From Psilocybe azurescens (lineage: Eukaryota; Basidiomycota; Agaricomycetes; Agaricales; Agrocybaceae), in contig JAJIRX010000667.1 of the NCBI GenBank assembly GCA_023853785.1, positions 310,001-374,000 of the forward strand: a stretch of DNA of 64,000 nt. Direction: 5' to 3'. Within the stretch, counting starts at the first letter, position 1, and each line of letters starts with the position of its first letter. Below the pieces are notes generated by a model. The model was given only the letters and a program-made list of their open reading frames with translations, was not told where the DNA came from and ran no database searches. Below are positions 1 through 11,477 of this stretch, in pieces. The translations under genes and the position numbers were made by a program.

Positions 1-393
1 AGTGTTCAAAGCACTTCCTGAGACAGGGCTTCGTCGACTGTCATCAAACAAATCAGTTGATTTTAAATACTCTGCCACTATACATGTGAGTAAAGTAAAC
101 TACAGCCGACAATCTTCCTCATACATTGATACAAACTATCTGCTGTAAACACACATCATCGGTTTGTAACATGATGCTGCAAAGTCATTTGGTCTTGAAG
201 ACTTGAATGTCGTTGTTGGAACAGTCAACTGTGATACCCGGCTGTTGCCATGATGGATGTGTAATAATCTGGATGTAGGTGTATGATCGGCGCTGATCTG
301 TGAATCGCCCTTCGGTCACACTTGTGTATGACCCTTAAGTGTATATATACAGCCTTGACCATAGAACGGAAATTTGAGGATACCGCAAGTATC
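1..393. other. Upstream region of the first gene
   Basis: No gene was recognised here. A TATA-like run (TATATATA, 342-349) lies about 45 bp before the start codon chosen for the F-box gene. It is the only promoter-like signal I see. Confidence 0.4.
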
Positions 394-1681
394 ATGGCTA
401 GCGCAGTGGCTCGGCCGCGACCCCCTCGGTCTCGAGTGATAAGAGAGACGGCCGATACTCTGGATGAAGCTAAAGACATTGAATCGGCAGGTGTGTTCAA
501 CTATACAAAAGGCATCCCAATACTTATGGAATTGATAGAAACAGAACACAGGAATCCAAACCAAAGCTCCAGCTTGAGTCAACCAATAGCCACGGAGATA
601 CCGCTGGAGCTGGTGGGTGCTATCTTGGAATATATCGATGACAAGTCGTTTTTCCTACGAAGCCGCCTCGTTTCTCGGAGTTTCAAGTCTGTGGCCGATC
701 CCCGCGCCTTTCGAACATTGACGGTCTCCCAAAACCAAGGGAGTCGTGATGGATTTCAAAATTTGGTCAATTCATCTCAGCTTACCATTTATGTAAAAGA
801 GATCCGGTTTGTAACGTACGGGAAGGGAGCTGACAACAGTGGTGAGCTGATTCCCTTTAAACGCATTCGTGAGCATGATTTATGGCTTATGGGAAACCAA
901 TATAGACAGCACTAACGAACGCGTCCTATCTGATATTGCTTGTATCCCAAAGTTCGCAAACGTCAATGCTTTACAGCTACATTTCCTGAACAGATGGGTT
1001 GAAAGTCATGACGAGGATGATGCAGATGAAATGTCGCCCGCCAGGCGCCTCCAAATAGCTGTTATCGAGGCGCTTGCTAATCTCCATTCCCAACACGGCC
1101 TCCGTCTGCAGAAGCTCGACCTTCGCTGCCTCATCACCCGCTCCAACGAAAGCATTCTTACAGACGAATTCAAAGCTCTCTTGGAGCCCCTTACGAGCCT
1201 TAGCATTTCTGTCGTGACAAACGATTCGGAACTTTTCTATCATAGCGACGACGACTACTGTGGTTTTTGGGACAACGATATAACGACCATGTTAAACACT
1301 GCTAGAAATTTAACGTCGTTGACCCTTGTTAGCGACATTAAAACGTTTTACGATTGGAGCAGAGTCGTCACATTCCCCAAACTGGAACAGCTTCTCCTCG
1401 AGGACTTCATCTTTGGTGCATACTACAGCCCCGAGCCATTTATAATCCGCCACAAGGAAACTCTGCGCTATCTAGATCTATTATCATGCTGGATTCATGT
1501 CGATGAAGCAGCTGGTGGAAATGCTCAACCGCAGGCTTGGGCAGAGATCTTCAAGTGTTTTGAAGAAGAGTTGCGTGGGCTTTTTATGTTCAACTTTGAT
1601 CCCCTCCCGGGAATAATAGAGGGTACGGAGGACTTTCCTGAATACGACGGATATGTATGGCCTGACACTGAGGGGGAGTGA
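394..1681 (+). CDS. F-box protein, agaricomycete type
   Basis: Likely substrate-receptor subunit of an SCF ubiquitin ligase. The F-box is visible at about residues 68-110 as IATEIPLELVGAILEYID followed by a Phe/Leu-Arg-rich second half (SRLVSRSFKSVADPRAFRTL), the usual form in mushrooms. The rest is a loosely repetitive leucine-rich region (ALQLHFL, LTSLTLV, LEQLLLED, LRYLDLLSC), which fits degenerate LRRs for substrate binding. One 64-bp intron (842-905, GTGAGC..ATATAG) joins two overlapping open frames and gives 407 residues. I chose the ATG at 394 because it has a better context (ATCATGG) than the one at 322 and lies downstream of the TATA-like run. The substrate cannot be inferred. These genes are highly duplicated in mushrooms, so expression is uncertain. 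Confidence 0.8.
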
Positions 1682-2240
1682 GGGCGGGTACAAGAACTCC
1701 TTTGAAGACAAGCCGGTACCTCAAGCGGGCGAAGGTGACATATTGGCATTTGAATCTTTAAAGAGGGCCATTGCCCAAAGAACCAACAAGGCCTCCTTTT
1801 AATAGCCTTGTTATATGTGTCGCTAGACCACCCCTCCACCTTTACGGCATCCTAGTACCAGTACAATAGCTGCTAGTTCTCGCTTCTTCTTAGTAACAAA
1901 CCTTCAAAATTCCGATGGAATTTTTGTTTGATCCCAATTTCTGTTTCCGAATGAAAGGCTTCAACTTAAATTGTGTTTCGCAGTCGTTTATTGTGCCATG
2001 TTTTGTCACTCTGAGCTTCAAGTTCGAAAGTCTTCTCGCTGGTACAACTGTAGATTTGCGGATTCAAACCATAAAGTGAACTACACGAATGTTCTAGTCA
2101 ACACCACTAATAGTAAATTCCGATAGAATGAAAGTCCCAATAATGTCCAAATCAAACTTGTCGATAATTGATTAGAATTTACAAAGTTTACCTGCAAAGA
2201 GCTGGGTGTGAGTGACATATAGTCATTGTGGTATGACAAC
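1682..2240. other. Intergenic region
   Basis: AT-rich spacer between two convergent genes. No coding potential, repeat or RNA gene was recognised. Confidence 0.4.
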
Positions 2241-2669
2241 TCACAAGCCACAAACAGAAGAAGGAACCTGGGTGGCAGTAATAGGGACTCTGCCCAAGAA
2301 CTGGGCTTGATTACCGGTCAATGTGTTCATGGCGTTGAGCCCAATGTTGAAGTTGGTTACAGCGACATCGACCCCTAGGATATTCACGCTCCTCGTAACG
2401 CCAGCACCATTGGTGTAGCTCAATTTCCAGCACGTTCCGCAGTTGGCCGAGTCCCATCCTTCAATAGCTGGTACGCCTCCGATGTTTGGGAAGTGGGGCA
2501 ATGAGCCAAACGTGGTGAAGCCTTTGGTCAATAAGCCGTTCGGGCCGTCTGAGCAGGCGACAGTGGCCAATGATTGGCTCGCATTGTCGTACGTTGTGTC
2601 GTAGCTCGTGGTAAGGGCATAGGCAATGGCTGGGAAGACAGCGAGAGAGAGGATGGCAGAGAACTTCAT
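2241..2669 (-). CDS. Cerato-platanin family secreted protein
   Basis: Small secreted protein of 142 residues on one exon. Residues 1-18 form a signal peptide (hydrophobic core ILSLAVFPAIAYA). The mature protein has the family hallmarks: an SYDTTYDNASQSLATVACSDG start, the conserved GLLTKGFTTFGSLPHFPNIGG segment, CGTCWKL, and a C-terminal Cys, giving the four cysteines expected for two disulfides. Family members fold as a double-psi beta-barrel, bind chitin oligomers or loosen wall polysaccharides, and in some fungi act as elicitors on plants. Their role in hyphal growth is unsettled. The start is the first Met of the signal peptide; longer upstream reading frame is ignored. The neighbours are two further small secreted protein copies on the same strand, so this is a secreted-protein cluster. 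Confidence 0.93.
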   Translation of the reverse strand: MKFSAILSLAVFPAIAYALTTSYDTTYDNASQSLATVACSDGPNGLLTKGFTTFGSLPHFPNIGGVPAIEGWDSANCGTCWKLSYTNGAGVTRSVNILGVDVAVTNFNIGLNAMNTLTGNQAQFLGRVPITATQVPSSVCGL

Positions 2670-2755
2670 TATAGAGTGATTGCGGTAGAGGCTTATAGGC
2701 TTCTTGTTACAGTCTTCGTTGTGGATTAATGAAGATAACTGCAGATGCTTTGTCG

Positions 2756-2763
2756 CCTTTATA
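2756..2763 (-). promoter_or_regulatory. TATA box of the cerato-platanin gene
   Basis: TATAAAGG followed by CGAC on the minus strand, 87 bp upstream of the ATG. The same 12-base string (TATAAAGGCGAC) occurs upstream of the decayed small secreted protein gene at 4376-4387. A variant is upstream of the intact copy. Confidence 0.5.
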
Positions 2764-3897
2764 CGAAGCAGAAGGGCGATGATTACTCTTTCACTATACC
2801 CCATGGTCAGAATTTCGGAGACTTGAGACCTGAAGGGATAATAATAGGCACTATCCAGAGCATGGATTCGTAAAGGAGTGTCGCGTGTACTTCGACCTCT
2901 AACACGGCAAATATGAGGGGCGGCCAGACAGAACTGCAGAAGACCCATAGCCTTCGGTCCTTATGCCATCTAGAGGTAGGAGCTATGGAGCTGCTCGGGG
3001 TCGAACAGAGTTAAGCAGCTTAACAAGACCCAAAAAATGGTTGGCGGTGGCAGGAGACCGTCGACTCATGACCGGTTTTGTTTGTAATTCCAAGAACCAA
3101 CGAGGTAAAAAATGCAGAAAAGCGGACGCAAATCTCCGCTTCCGGCTGGAGTCGACAGTTGGTCATTCCTAATTGATGATAGAAATCAACTGGGAGGTCC
3201 TGGAGGGGCCGTTTTAGTCTTTCAAAGTCATTACGTCGTCGCGGATTGTCATTTTTCCGCCTGAGAAATGGCCCTGGGGCCTGGTCATCCCTTTGTGACC
3301 ACTGGATGTCGTTGGGTGTCCTTGAATAGCGGCCCATGGCTATGAAATTAGCTGAAAGTTTGAAACATAGCGGCGGCAAAGCAAGGCAAGAGGTTCACAG
3401 CCACAAGGTATGTAATGCATCCGGTAAAATGGCCACCACTCTCCCGGGACCCTATTTAAAACATTCAAGACGATGAGAGCCCGTACATGGGGACTAAACA
3501 CGGTGTAAGAGACCTTGAATAAATTGCTGCCATTTAGGTAGGCCACTCCGCCAGTTGGGTGAATATCTTGGACCTCGGAGTCAGCGCAAGGCTTTGTTCC
3601 CAGTGGCTTAAATGTCCAAGTTCAAGTAATGCCCAGTTTGAAATTTGAACCGGCGTCTGGCCTAAATAGTGTAGTGATATTACCTATGGCAGCCTTGTCG
3701 CAAACCTGAATGTTCGACGGAGCCCTCGGGATATGTAGAACAAAACTAATCTCTGATGGCTCTTCCTCGGACAGAAATTTACCAGTCTTTCTTAAAAGCT
3801 TTCAAGTTGACTTCCAGGTCGAGTTATGTATACTAAAGTAAGTACCACCCCGTACACTTCTCAAGGATGGTGAAGCTAACCTAATCTGTCAAGCAGC

Positions 3898-4347
3898 TCT
3901 GCAAAGTCGTGAGTAATATAACAACCACAATATTATACCTCACATACCAAGCGAGACATGTAGTAGAGAGCAAGCATTTGAGCGATCTGACAGGTCCTCC
4001 AGTGTTAGCATGATAACACTGGTCAGACCCAATGAAGGCGTTCCGAACTTGCGAAGTCGCATAAACACAAGACGACAGTTCATAGAATGTGAGGCAGTGG
4101 TTTCCACCCCCGCTAATTTGGCGCATGCCATCACGTCAACAAGCTAAATCTTACGACTCTAAAAATGTGTGTTCACCTTTACCAAGTATCTGTTTGTGAA
4201 AGAATCGCAAATCCCATTGCACTGGACGGTGTTTCCAACACTATCACCACAAGTTGTGGTACCATAAGCAACAATATTCGCTCCATGTGTGGACGCGGCG
4301 AGAGATACTGCGAGTGTCAATGAGATGAAGAGTGTGTTGAAATGTAT
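3898..4347 (-). pseudogene. Decayed copy of a small cysteine-rich secreted protein
   Basis: Paralogue of the gene at 6,398-6,849 with the same exon pattern: exon 1 4347-4177, intron, exon 2 from 4117, and a last splice to 3898. Coding similarity continues through both exons (signal peptide, VQCNGICDSFT, GGGNHCLTFYE, SDQCYHANTG). Two signals needed for expression are lost. The start codon position reads ATA instead of ATG, with an in-frame stop just upstream and no other in-frame ATG. The 3' splice site of intron 1 reads CAA where the paralogue has TAG. The reading frames themselves have no stop, so the decay is recent or the lesions are not absolute. Rescue by a non-AUG start cannot be excluded. 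Confidence 0.75.
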
Positions 4348-4379
4348 TTTGAATGATTTTTACCTTAGATTTGTGGTCG

Positions 4380-4387
4380 CCTTTATA
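4380..4387 (-). promoter_or_regulatory. TATA box of the decayed secreted-protein copy
   Basis: TATAAAGG, continued as TATAAAGGCGAC, 33 bp upstream of the former start codon. It is retained although the gene has lost its ATG. Confidence 0.4.
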
Positions 4388-6397
4388 GCGTTCAGGACAT
4401 GACCATCCACACTTTCGCTGCATACCAGAACACTATCATTCAAACGCGTCGGACTTCTCGAAAGCCTCTTTGATCTAATAATTCTAACGAGAGAGGAGGT
4501 CACCACCCATATATTGCTCTGTCTCCGAGAACCGCACCCGTACTGAGTCTCCAGCTCTCGAAAATTGAAAAGTTATTCTTTGGTTCAAGGTATATGTGAG
4601 CTATACTGATCATATAGATACCTTACAAGCTTACCGCCACAGATATTTCAATCAAAACGGAGAGAACCTGGTCACAAGAAGAGTCGTTTTGTAGGTAGAC
4701 AGGATCGATTGTTCATACAGGTATGAACACACATTCCCATATATGGACTGTCAGTTTCCATATCCGTCAATTAGTTTACTTCTTTGCTTCCTCAGAGATT
4801 TGATCGGATGCTTTGTATCTATGGAAAATGTTTTGGTATACAATCAAACGGGCAAAATTTTACGCCGTACTGAGTTGGTGTGCACTGTGCCCCATTGTTT
4901 TCATAGACATGTATTCTATATGACTTCCAAAGAGATCCATGGAGCAGCTGGCCGGCGCTTGGCATTTTTCTACATAACTTGTCATACGACCGAATCACTG
5001 CGCAGTCAAAAGTTTTACATATTTATGCACAGTAATGTCAGAAATTATTAGGGCGCATCGTCAAAGGGATTATTTGTGTGCGGCCAGAGTGTATAAATTT
5101 AACTATATGCAGTTGCTAAGAGCCTACGACTTTGACGCTCCACTGAACTATGTAATAGGTATAATCACTAATGCCTTGCAGCAATTAGGAAGAAGCTTAC
5201 GCTTGATGCTCAAATGATATTTAAAGTCATTAACGCCGTGCAGCAATATGACAATGGTTCACTCGCAATTGCAACCACTTCACATTCATCAAGCGAAACG
5301 TCGAAATAAAATGAAAGGCGTTAGTTGGTACTTGATGAGATATAAACATATACCCCATATGCGATCTCCTGGACTCTAAGGAGGCCCTTGAGGCCATTTC
5401 ATACGGCTGTTCAAAGTCGACGAAAAAATGAAAAGAGAATAATAAAAGTCAAGAATATATGTTTTGGACTACGTACAAAATAACTATAGAGTCTACGCAA
5501 AATTTATCGAAGTGTCTATATCTTTTTACTCTATCCTTCTAAGAATATGAATATGTTGCAGGAGGAAGTGGAAATGCAAGGTGATAGCCCGTACCAATTA
5601 ACAAGGTCAACGTTCTAATCTTTCAAATTCATTATGTCGTCGCAGATTGTCATTTTTCCGCCTGATGAATAGTCTTATTCATCCATTTGTTCAGTATTAC
5701 CAATGGATGTCGCTGAGTGTCCGTGAGTAGCAGCCCACGTCCTCGAAATTAGCTGAAAATCTGAAACGTCCGAGGCAAACCGCAATCCATGTTAAAGCAG
5801 GACAAAAGATTCACAGCCGCCATAAAGTTATGTAATGCATCCGGTTCATTCACCCGCCCTAAAGTTGAGCCAAATGGCCACCACTTTCCGGGTCCCTATT
5901 TAAAACATCCAGGACGATGTGGGAATTAAATCCGGCCTAAGGCCTTAAGTAAACTGCTGCTAATTAGGTAGGCCACCCTGCCAATCGAGCAAAAATCTTG
6001 AAGGGAGCACTCCGCTTTGTTTCCTGTGTAATCGGAAGCAAACCTACTTAATCCGCCATGCTGTTAAATTTTTTAATTCAAGTAGTGCCAGGTTAAAATT
6101 TCAACCGACGTCTGCCCTAAATAGAGTAATATTACTTACTATGGTAGCCTTGTTGCAAACTTGAATTTCCGACTGGGCCCGCTGACTCGTGGATGTGTAA
6201 GAACAAAGGATACATAATCACTATTCCCTGATACCTTTTCCTTACTGCAGACAATTATCAGAGTCTTTCAAAAAAATTAAGTTGACGGTTTTTAAATTGG
6301 GTGCAACGGTCCTGGGCCAAGTTATGTATAGTAATGTATAATACCAGTCCATACACTTCCCAGGGAAGATACCAGCCAACCCAATTTATCAAGCAGC

Positions 6398-6849
6398 TCT
6401 GCAAAATAGTGAGCAATATAATACGTACAATATTACACCTCACATACCAAGCGAGGCAAAGAGTAGTAGACGAGCATTTGAACGATTTGACGGGTCTCCC
6501 AGTGTCAACGTGATAACATTGGTCTGAGGCAATAATGGCGTGCCGCACTTGCGAAGTCGCATACACGCAAGACGGCTGTTCATAGAGTGCGATACAGTGG
6601 TCTCCACCTCCGCTAATCTAGAATCGAACTTCACGTTAGTAATTTGAATTTTATGGTTTTGAGAGAGAATGTGCTCACCTTCAAAGAGTGTCTATCTGTG
6701 AAAGAATGACAACTCCCATCGCATTGGACGGTATCTCCAACACTGCCGTCACAGCTTGAGCTGCCATATCCAACAATAGTCGCTCCGTGTGCGGATGCAG
6801 AGAGACATGCCATGAGTGCCAGTGAGGTGATGAGAGAGCTGAAGTACAT
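6398..6849 (-). CDS. Small cysteine-rich secreted protein
   Basis: Predicted 113-residue secreted protein. Residues 1-22 are a signal peptide (SSLITSLALMACLSASAHG). The mature part has a CxxxxxxxxxCxxxC start (SSSCDGSVGDTVQCDGSCHSF), then GGGDHCIALYEQPSC, SDQCYHVDTG and a final CSSTTLC, giving about eight paired cysteines. This is the layout of a family of short secreted proteins common in mushrooms; no function is known to me. Exons are 6849-6679 and 6617-6448, plus a single base at 6398. With the second intron at a GTATGT donor, the stop codon is TG|A and is split by the intron. Reading on without that intron would add an unlikely tail. The copy in unit 1 is broken, which leaves this as the expressed member. 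Confidence 0.75.
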
Positions 6850-6880
6850 TTTGGATGCCCTTCACCTCAATTTTTGTCCA

Positions 6881-6888
6881 CCTTTATA
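6881..6888 (-). promoter_or_regulatory. TATA box of the small secreted protein gene
   Basis: TATAAAGG on the minus strand, 32 bp upstream of the ATG. This implies a very short 5' leader if it is used. Confidence 0.4.
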
Positions 6889-7009
6889 ATGTTCAGGACA
6901 GGTCTATTCACAATCTCGCTGCATGCTAGAGCTCCACATTGAAACGATTCCGACTTCTCCGCAGCCTTGGCGGCTAATCTTCTTGAAAAAGAGGAAGTTA
7001 TCGCCGCCC

Positions 7010-7340
7010 ATTTTTTTCTTGTTGATTTACGTCTATTGGGACCATGGCCCCATGCAGACCTAACTAACTAATACAAACGCGATAACGATGCGCTACGCAT
7101 TGCTCCTTTCCCGCGAGTCCCGTATGCACCGCTGAGGTACGCCTGTAGAGTCGGACTACAGCGATCCCCTCATCAGTCGGCCCAACACAGAAACGTTGTT
7201 TCCGGGCACTCGTGTCTTGTCGGGTGGGTTATTTCGGTTGTTCTTCCTCCTTTTGTTGTTGCCTGATTGGTGTTTCTGCTGAACGTCCTATCGATATAGA
7301 TTAAAGAGCACAATTGGGACTTATACCTCAGTTTGCGGTG
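7010..7340. other. Block present only in duplication unit 2
   Basis: Alignment by eye of the two units breaks at ...GCCGCCCAT and resumes at ATATCGCTGCTCATATAATACTCTG. The extra block of roughly 320 bp has no open frame of note, no clear terminal repeats and no obvious target duplication. It could be an insertion in unit 2 or a deletion from unit 1. Confidence 0.4.
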
Positions 7341-8610
7341 GGTGGTGTGGACGGATATCGCTGCTCATATAATACTCTGTCCCCGACAACTCCAGTGGGT
7401 CTCCAGATATCGAGTCTCGAGTCATTTTTAAAATGTTCTCAGTTCGTTCAATGTGAACACGAGATACACAAAGCTCCTGGTGACAAACCAGATACTCTGC
7501 GTGCCCATTCCGGCAATCAAGGCAAAGAAAATTTGAACTCAGGAAGAGTGATTTTGTAATTAGACAGAATCGATGATCTATACGGGCACCGTCATTCACT
7601 TCTATATATGGACTGGCAGTTTCCATATCTGTCAATCTAGTCGCTTCTTTCCGCCCTTAGCGCTCCTTAGCGACTTGGTCGGATGCTTCGTACTTAAAGA
7701 CAATGTCTTGGTATATATCCTCAGACGGATGAAAGCTTGCGCCGTGCATAGAATTAGCAATAGTATGCTCCATTGTTCTTACAAACATCTATTCCATGTG
7801 ACTTCCATGGGCAGACGTTCAGTTTGTTTTATTTTATTTACTGAGGTCATACGACTCGCTGATCAAGTGAAACCTTCAACTATGCAAAGACTCGATAATG
7901 CTAAAGCTCAGAAGCATCGTCAATGAAATTGTTAGTGCGCAGATTCTTTCCCGTGGAGTGTATAGGCGGTTCCTTTCCTAAACATAGGCGCTTCAGTAAC
8001 CTCTATCGGCTCTGGACTTACCAACGCCTTGCATTGACTCGGAAATTGTTCACTTGTACCAATTCCTATTACTGAAGCGAGACATCGAAATTAAATTAAA
8101 GGCGTTGGTTGGTACTTGCCGTGATATACTCTAGATCTGCTTCCATGTGGCTTTTCCTGTCTACTTTCAGTCCACGCGTCGTCGTCTCCGATCTCCTAAA
8201 ATCTATTTAGAAAAAGGCCCTCTGTCTGATTAAAGTTACGAAAAATGAAAAGAGATTAACTCAAGAATATATGTTTTGGACTATGTACAAAATAACTAGT
8301 GTCTACGCAAAAATTACCAAAGTGTCTATGTCTTTTTTCTAGTTTTCTACTATCTATCTAAAAATGCGAATATGTTGCAGGAAGGTGGTGGAAGGTGATA
8401 AGCCCGTACCAATGAACAAAGGCTCTAGATAGTGACTAGTGGGTCTCACGAAATATCGAAGAAAATAAAGAAATAAAAGGATATATAGTCCTGCGCCAAT
8501 ATTAATTGACCACAGTTCATCCCCCTCCTCCAAAGATGATCTATATTCTATGCTATCATCGCCACACCATTTCAAAATCATAAACGAGGGATATATATAT
8601 CCTCTTGTTT

Positions 8611-11477
8611 TCACAGGTCCAAGTTCTCCATAGCCAACCCAAGCGGATCGGAAGGCGGGAGATTATTCGTCAAGAGCGTAGATTCACCACTAACCCCACT
8701 AACGCCGGCGCCAAAGAAGACTTCAGGGCTGGTGCACGCAGCGACGGCGCGTCTCATGTGGGAGGTGAGGAAGGACAACCCGACTTGGTATGCGGCTATT
8801 AGGATGGGGTGAGAAGGTGATGTTAACGAACTCTGCGTTGGATAATCGGAGAATAAAGAAAACAGGAAAGGAGTACTCACAGTTCATCCAGCCAAAGCCT
8901 TCACGAGGGACCATCTTGAAGTCGATGCCTTGGTTGCCGTACTCGGCGTCCACCAAATGCGAGAGTTTCACAGCATCGAACTAAGGTTTTGAATCAATAA
9001 AACTCAAAGAAGGGAATAAGATGCCAATAGATCACCTTCTCAGGTACAACACCGTTGAAATCAACAAAAGCAGTCGTCATCCTAAATTAAGAAATCGTAA
9101 GGAAGACGCCAAATACGAAGATCGAAGAGTGGCAAACATGTAAAGGAAACGGTAGGACAGTCTTTGAGCTTCCTCTAAGTAGCCGTAACGCTCCAGTCCT
9201 ACCCAGGTCATGATCTGATGAGGTGGCCTGAAGAATCAATTCAGTTATACAGCTCCGCTGCATGAGTTGACTAAAAGTTCGTACCATGCATATCTGAGAA
9301 CCAACAAACAAGTTAAAGCCGAGCTAAGCTTGACGGACAACGGAAGAAGACTCACGGGTAATCCCACTGTCGATTAGGACGATCAAGAGAAATCTTTCCT
9401 CGCGATTCCTCAGTTCCAGACACAAGCCCGCCTAGAACCTCAAACTTCTTCAATGATCGAGACCTAGAATAAAAAAAAATGTTAATAATTAGCAAATATG
9501 AAATAAAAATAACAAAAACTTACACAAGCTTCCAACACTGCTCCTCGCTTGCACACCCTGCCCAAAGCGCCCAGAACGCCGTGACACTCTCATACAAGAT
9601 CTGCTTCTCAGCGACCGTATCATAATCGAAATACAAGCTCTTGCTCTCGTTCCACAAATACTTGTCGATCATCTTCTTCCTGAACTCGGCGCGCTCGAAC
9701 CACTCTTCGCTATTCTGCATGCGGCTTTTTGAGCTCTCCCTCTTCGGGCTCGCATACGCCTCCACAGACGGAGGGAACGGCGCCAGCGGGAAATCCTCCT
9801 CCAGATCCAACTCGTCGTCAAACACCTCACGAATAGCGGTCCCGATGTCCACCTCGTACTTGTACAACAAGCACTGCAGGTCGATGGTGCCCAGATTCGC
9901 ACAGCGCTTCTCGAAGCGGTACGTCGTGTCGTGCCCCGACTCGCGCACCGAGCGGTCGTGCAGGAAGTACTCGTCGAGCTCGGGCTCCTTCAGGATGCCG
10001 TCGTTGTACTTCTCGCTGAACTCGAGCACGGAGAGGCCGTGCTTTTCGGCGTACGGCTCGAGGATGTGTGTGAAATGGGTCGCCTCTGTCTCGGGTGGGA
10101 TTCCCAGCCCGTCAGGGCGGTATCGCGAGAGACCAGTTTTGGGATCCATGCGCGGCTCCGCTACCCAGATAGTGTGGTATTCTTTGATAGCCGCCTGGAT
10201 AGCCCGCTTGAGCCAGTCCCGGTTAGCGTCCACGTCCGACCGGTCCAGTTGGTTGTAGATTTGCAGGGCCATATCCGTGAGGAAGGGTGGCTGCGTGCGA
10301 CAGAGATAGTAGCTGCGGCTGCCGTTCAGGATCTTGCCATAATGCTTGATCTCAAATATGAAGTGTTCCACCATGCCTTTCGCCATACTAACTTGGCCGT
10401 CGACGAGAAGCCCAAGAGCGATAAAGTAGGAATCCCAGTTATACAGCTATCTCGAGTAATTAGTCGTATGTCAAGATATACACGGTGACGCACGCACCTC
10501 ATTGAAACGAGCACCAGGGACGATGAATGGGATGCCCTTCAAAGTCTTCCCACCGGCACCATCATCAACCTCATTCATGGCTAGCGCCAGAAGTCCGGGC
10601 TTAGAGTTCAAACTTTTAACGAAGAGCGGATCATCAGGCTTCGCAGGCAACACTTGAACATCTAGGTTCATGTGCGGTTTCTCCTTGCCACCTTCCGGTA
10701 ATATTCAGCCATGGCCGGCTCTCCGTGCGGCACATAGATACGAGGGTTTACACGCCCAGTCCTATTTTTTGGATCCGCTGTGATAATTTCCAGGCCATCA
10801 CCGTCGATACGCCTTGTTAGGGAGTGCCAGAAAGAGTGTTTGATCATCCGTGATAGGCGGTCTACCGGGTTTTCCGTCAATCGAGCTTCGTCCAGCACGA
10901 TGCGCTTCCTGTTGTGGTCGCGGGCGAGGGCGAGTTCTTGTAGAAGGTTGGACAGCATGTACGTGCCCTGCCATAATATGTTAGATGTTAGATAGTTTCT
11001 GGTGTACAGGTGAAGAAAAAGAGGGAAGACGAACCCTAATATCGAATGTTTTGAATCCATTACTCGTCGCCGTTCCTAGTGCCATCATCTTTGGACCAGC
11101 GTCAGTTATGCTAATTTGGAAGTCGCCATCGGTATCCTCTTGCTCCAAGACGACTCGAATAGTCTCCTCCACGTCAATGAGGAACCGGCGTGGTGGGCCA
11201 GACACGGTCTTCTCGTCATGCGACATGCGGCGAGGCCGTGAATGCCAGTCTTCCTGAAAAGCAGGTTGCTTCTTGGGGTTGTAGCCATGGAGTTGGGACT
11301 GGCGACTAGAGTTAGAATGTATACGCATCCAGGAACGAATCGCCTTACATGACTGTAGGTTCGAGAGCGAGAGTAAACATCGCCGCCACCATAGTAGGAA
11401 GCGGCGTCGAGGATGGGTTTGGATCCATGGTCGTCGAGGAAGGCAGCTCCTGGAGGGTGGGTGAGGGCCGGTGCCAT
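8611..11477 (-). CDS. Neutral trehalase (GH37), with one frame break
   Basis: Cytosolic enzyme that hydrolyses trehalose to two glucoses. It empties stress and spore reserves and is normally activated by PKA and 14-3-3. Visible features: N-terminal Ca-binding motif [17 protein letters not shown] (about residue 95), trehalase signature 1 split by an intron as [16 protein letters not shown] (Ala where Gly is usual), [16 protein letters not shown], and signature 2 QWDYPYAWPPHQIM. Ten exons: 11477-11349, 11298-11035, 10967-10498, 10446-9524, 9463-9356, 9293-9285, 9227-9138, 9081-9036, 8980-8881 and 8795-8611. The sixth exon is only 9 nt and completes signature 2. Exon 3 is one base short: near 10,683 the frame changes between YRKVA and KPHMNLDV, and GGG for GG restores it. 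The corrected length is 774 residues, normal for neutral trehalases. Confidence 0.93.

Larger units (their letters stand above)
3215..5605. repeat. Tandem segmental duplication, unit 1
   Basis: This stretch is collinear with 5,606-8,425. Matching anchors include GTCGTCGC[GA]GATTGTCATTTTTCCGCCTGA at 3236/5640, the small secreted protein gene, the block around 4,743/7,608 (ATGGACTG[TG]CAGTTTCCATAT), and AAGAATATATGTTTTGGACTA at 5450/8265. The end boundary is seen at the shared GCCCGTACCAAT (about 5,588 and 8,403). The start is approximate. Divergence between the units is substantial, so the duplication is old. Open frames inside the non-genic parts (for example 4,743-5,051) are not conserved between units and are not called. 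Confidence 0.75.
5606..8425. repeat. Tandem segmental duplication, unit 2
   Basis: Second unit of the duplication described at 3,215-5,605. It is longer by about 0.3 kb because of an extra block at about 7,010-7,340 that has no counterpart in unit 1. It contains the intact small secreted protein gene. Confidence 0.75.

Noticed and set aside
2963..3060. Possible 5S rRNA-like sequence (GGGGTCGAACAGAGTTAAGC)
   Set aside because: Only a short resemblance; the conserved 5S internal control region and stem pairing are not present.
4743..5217. Plus-strand open frames in duplication unit 1
   Set aside because: The matching part of unit 2 does not keep the frame, so there is no sign of coding constraint.
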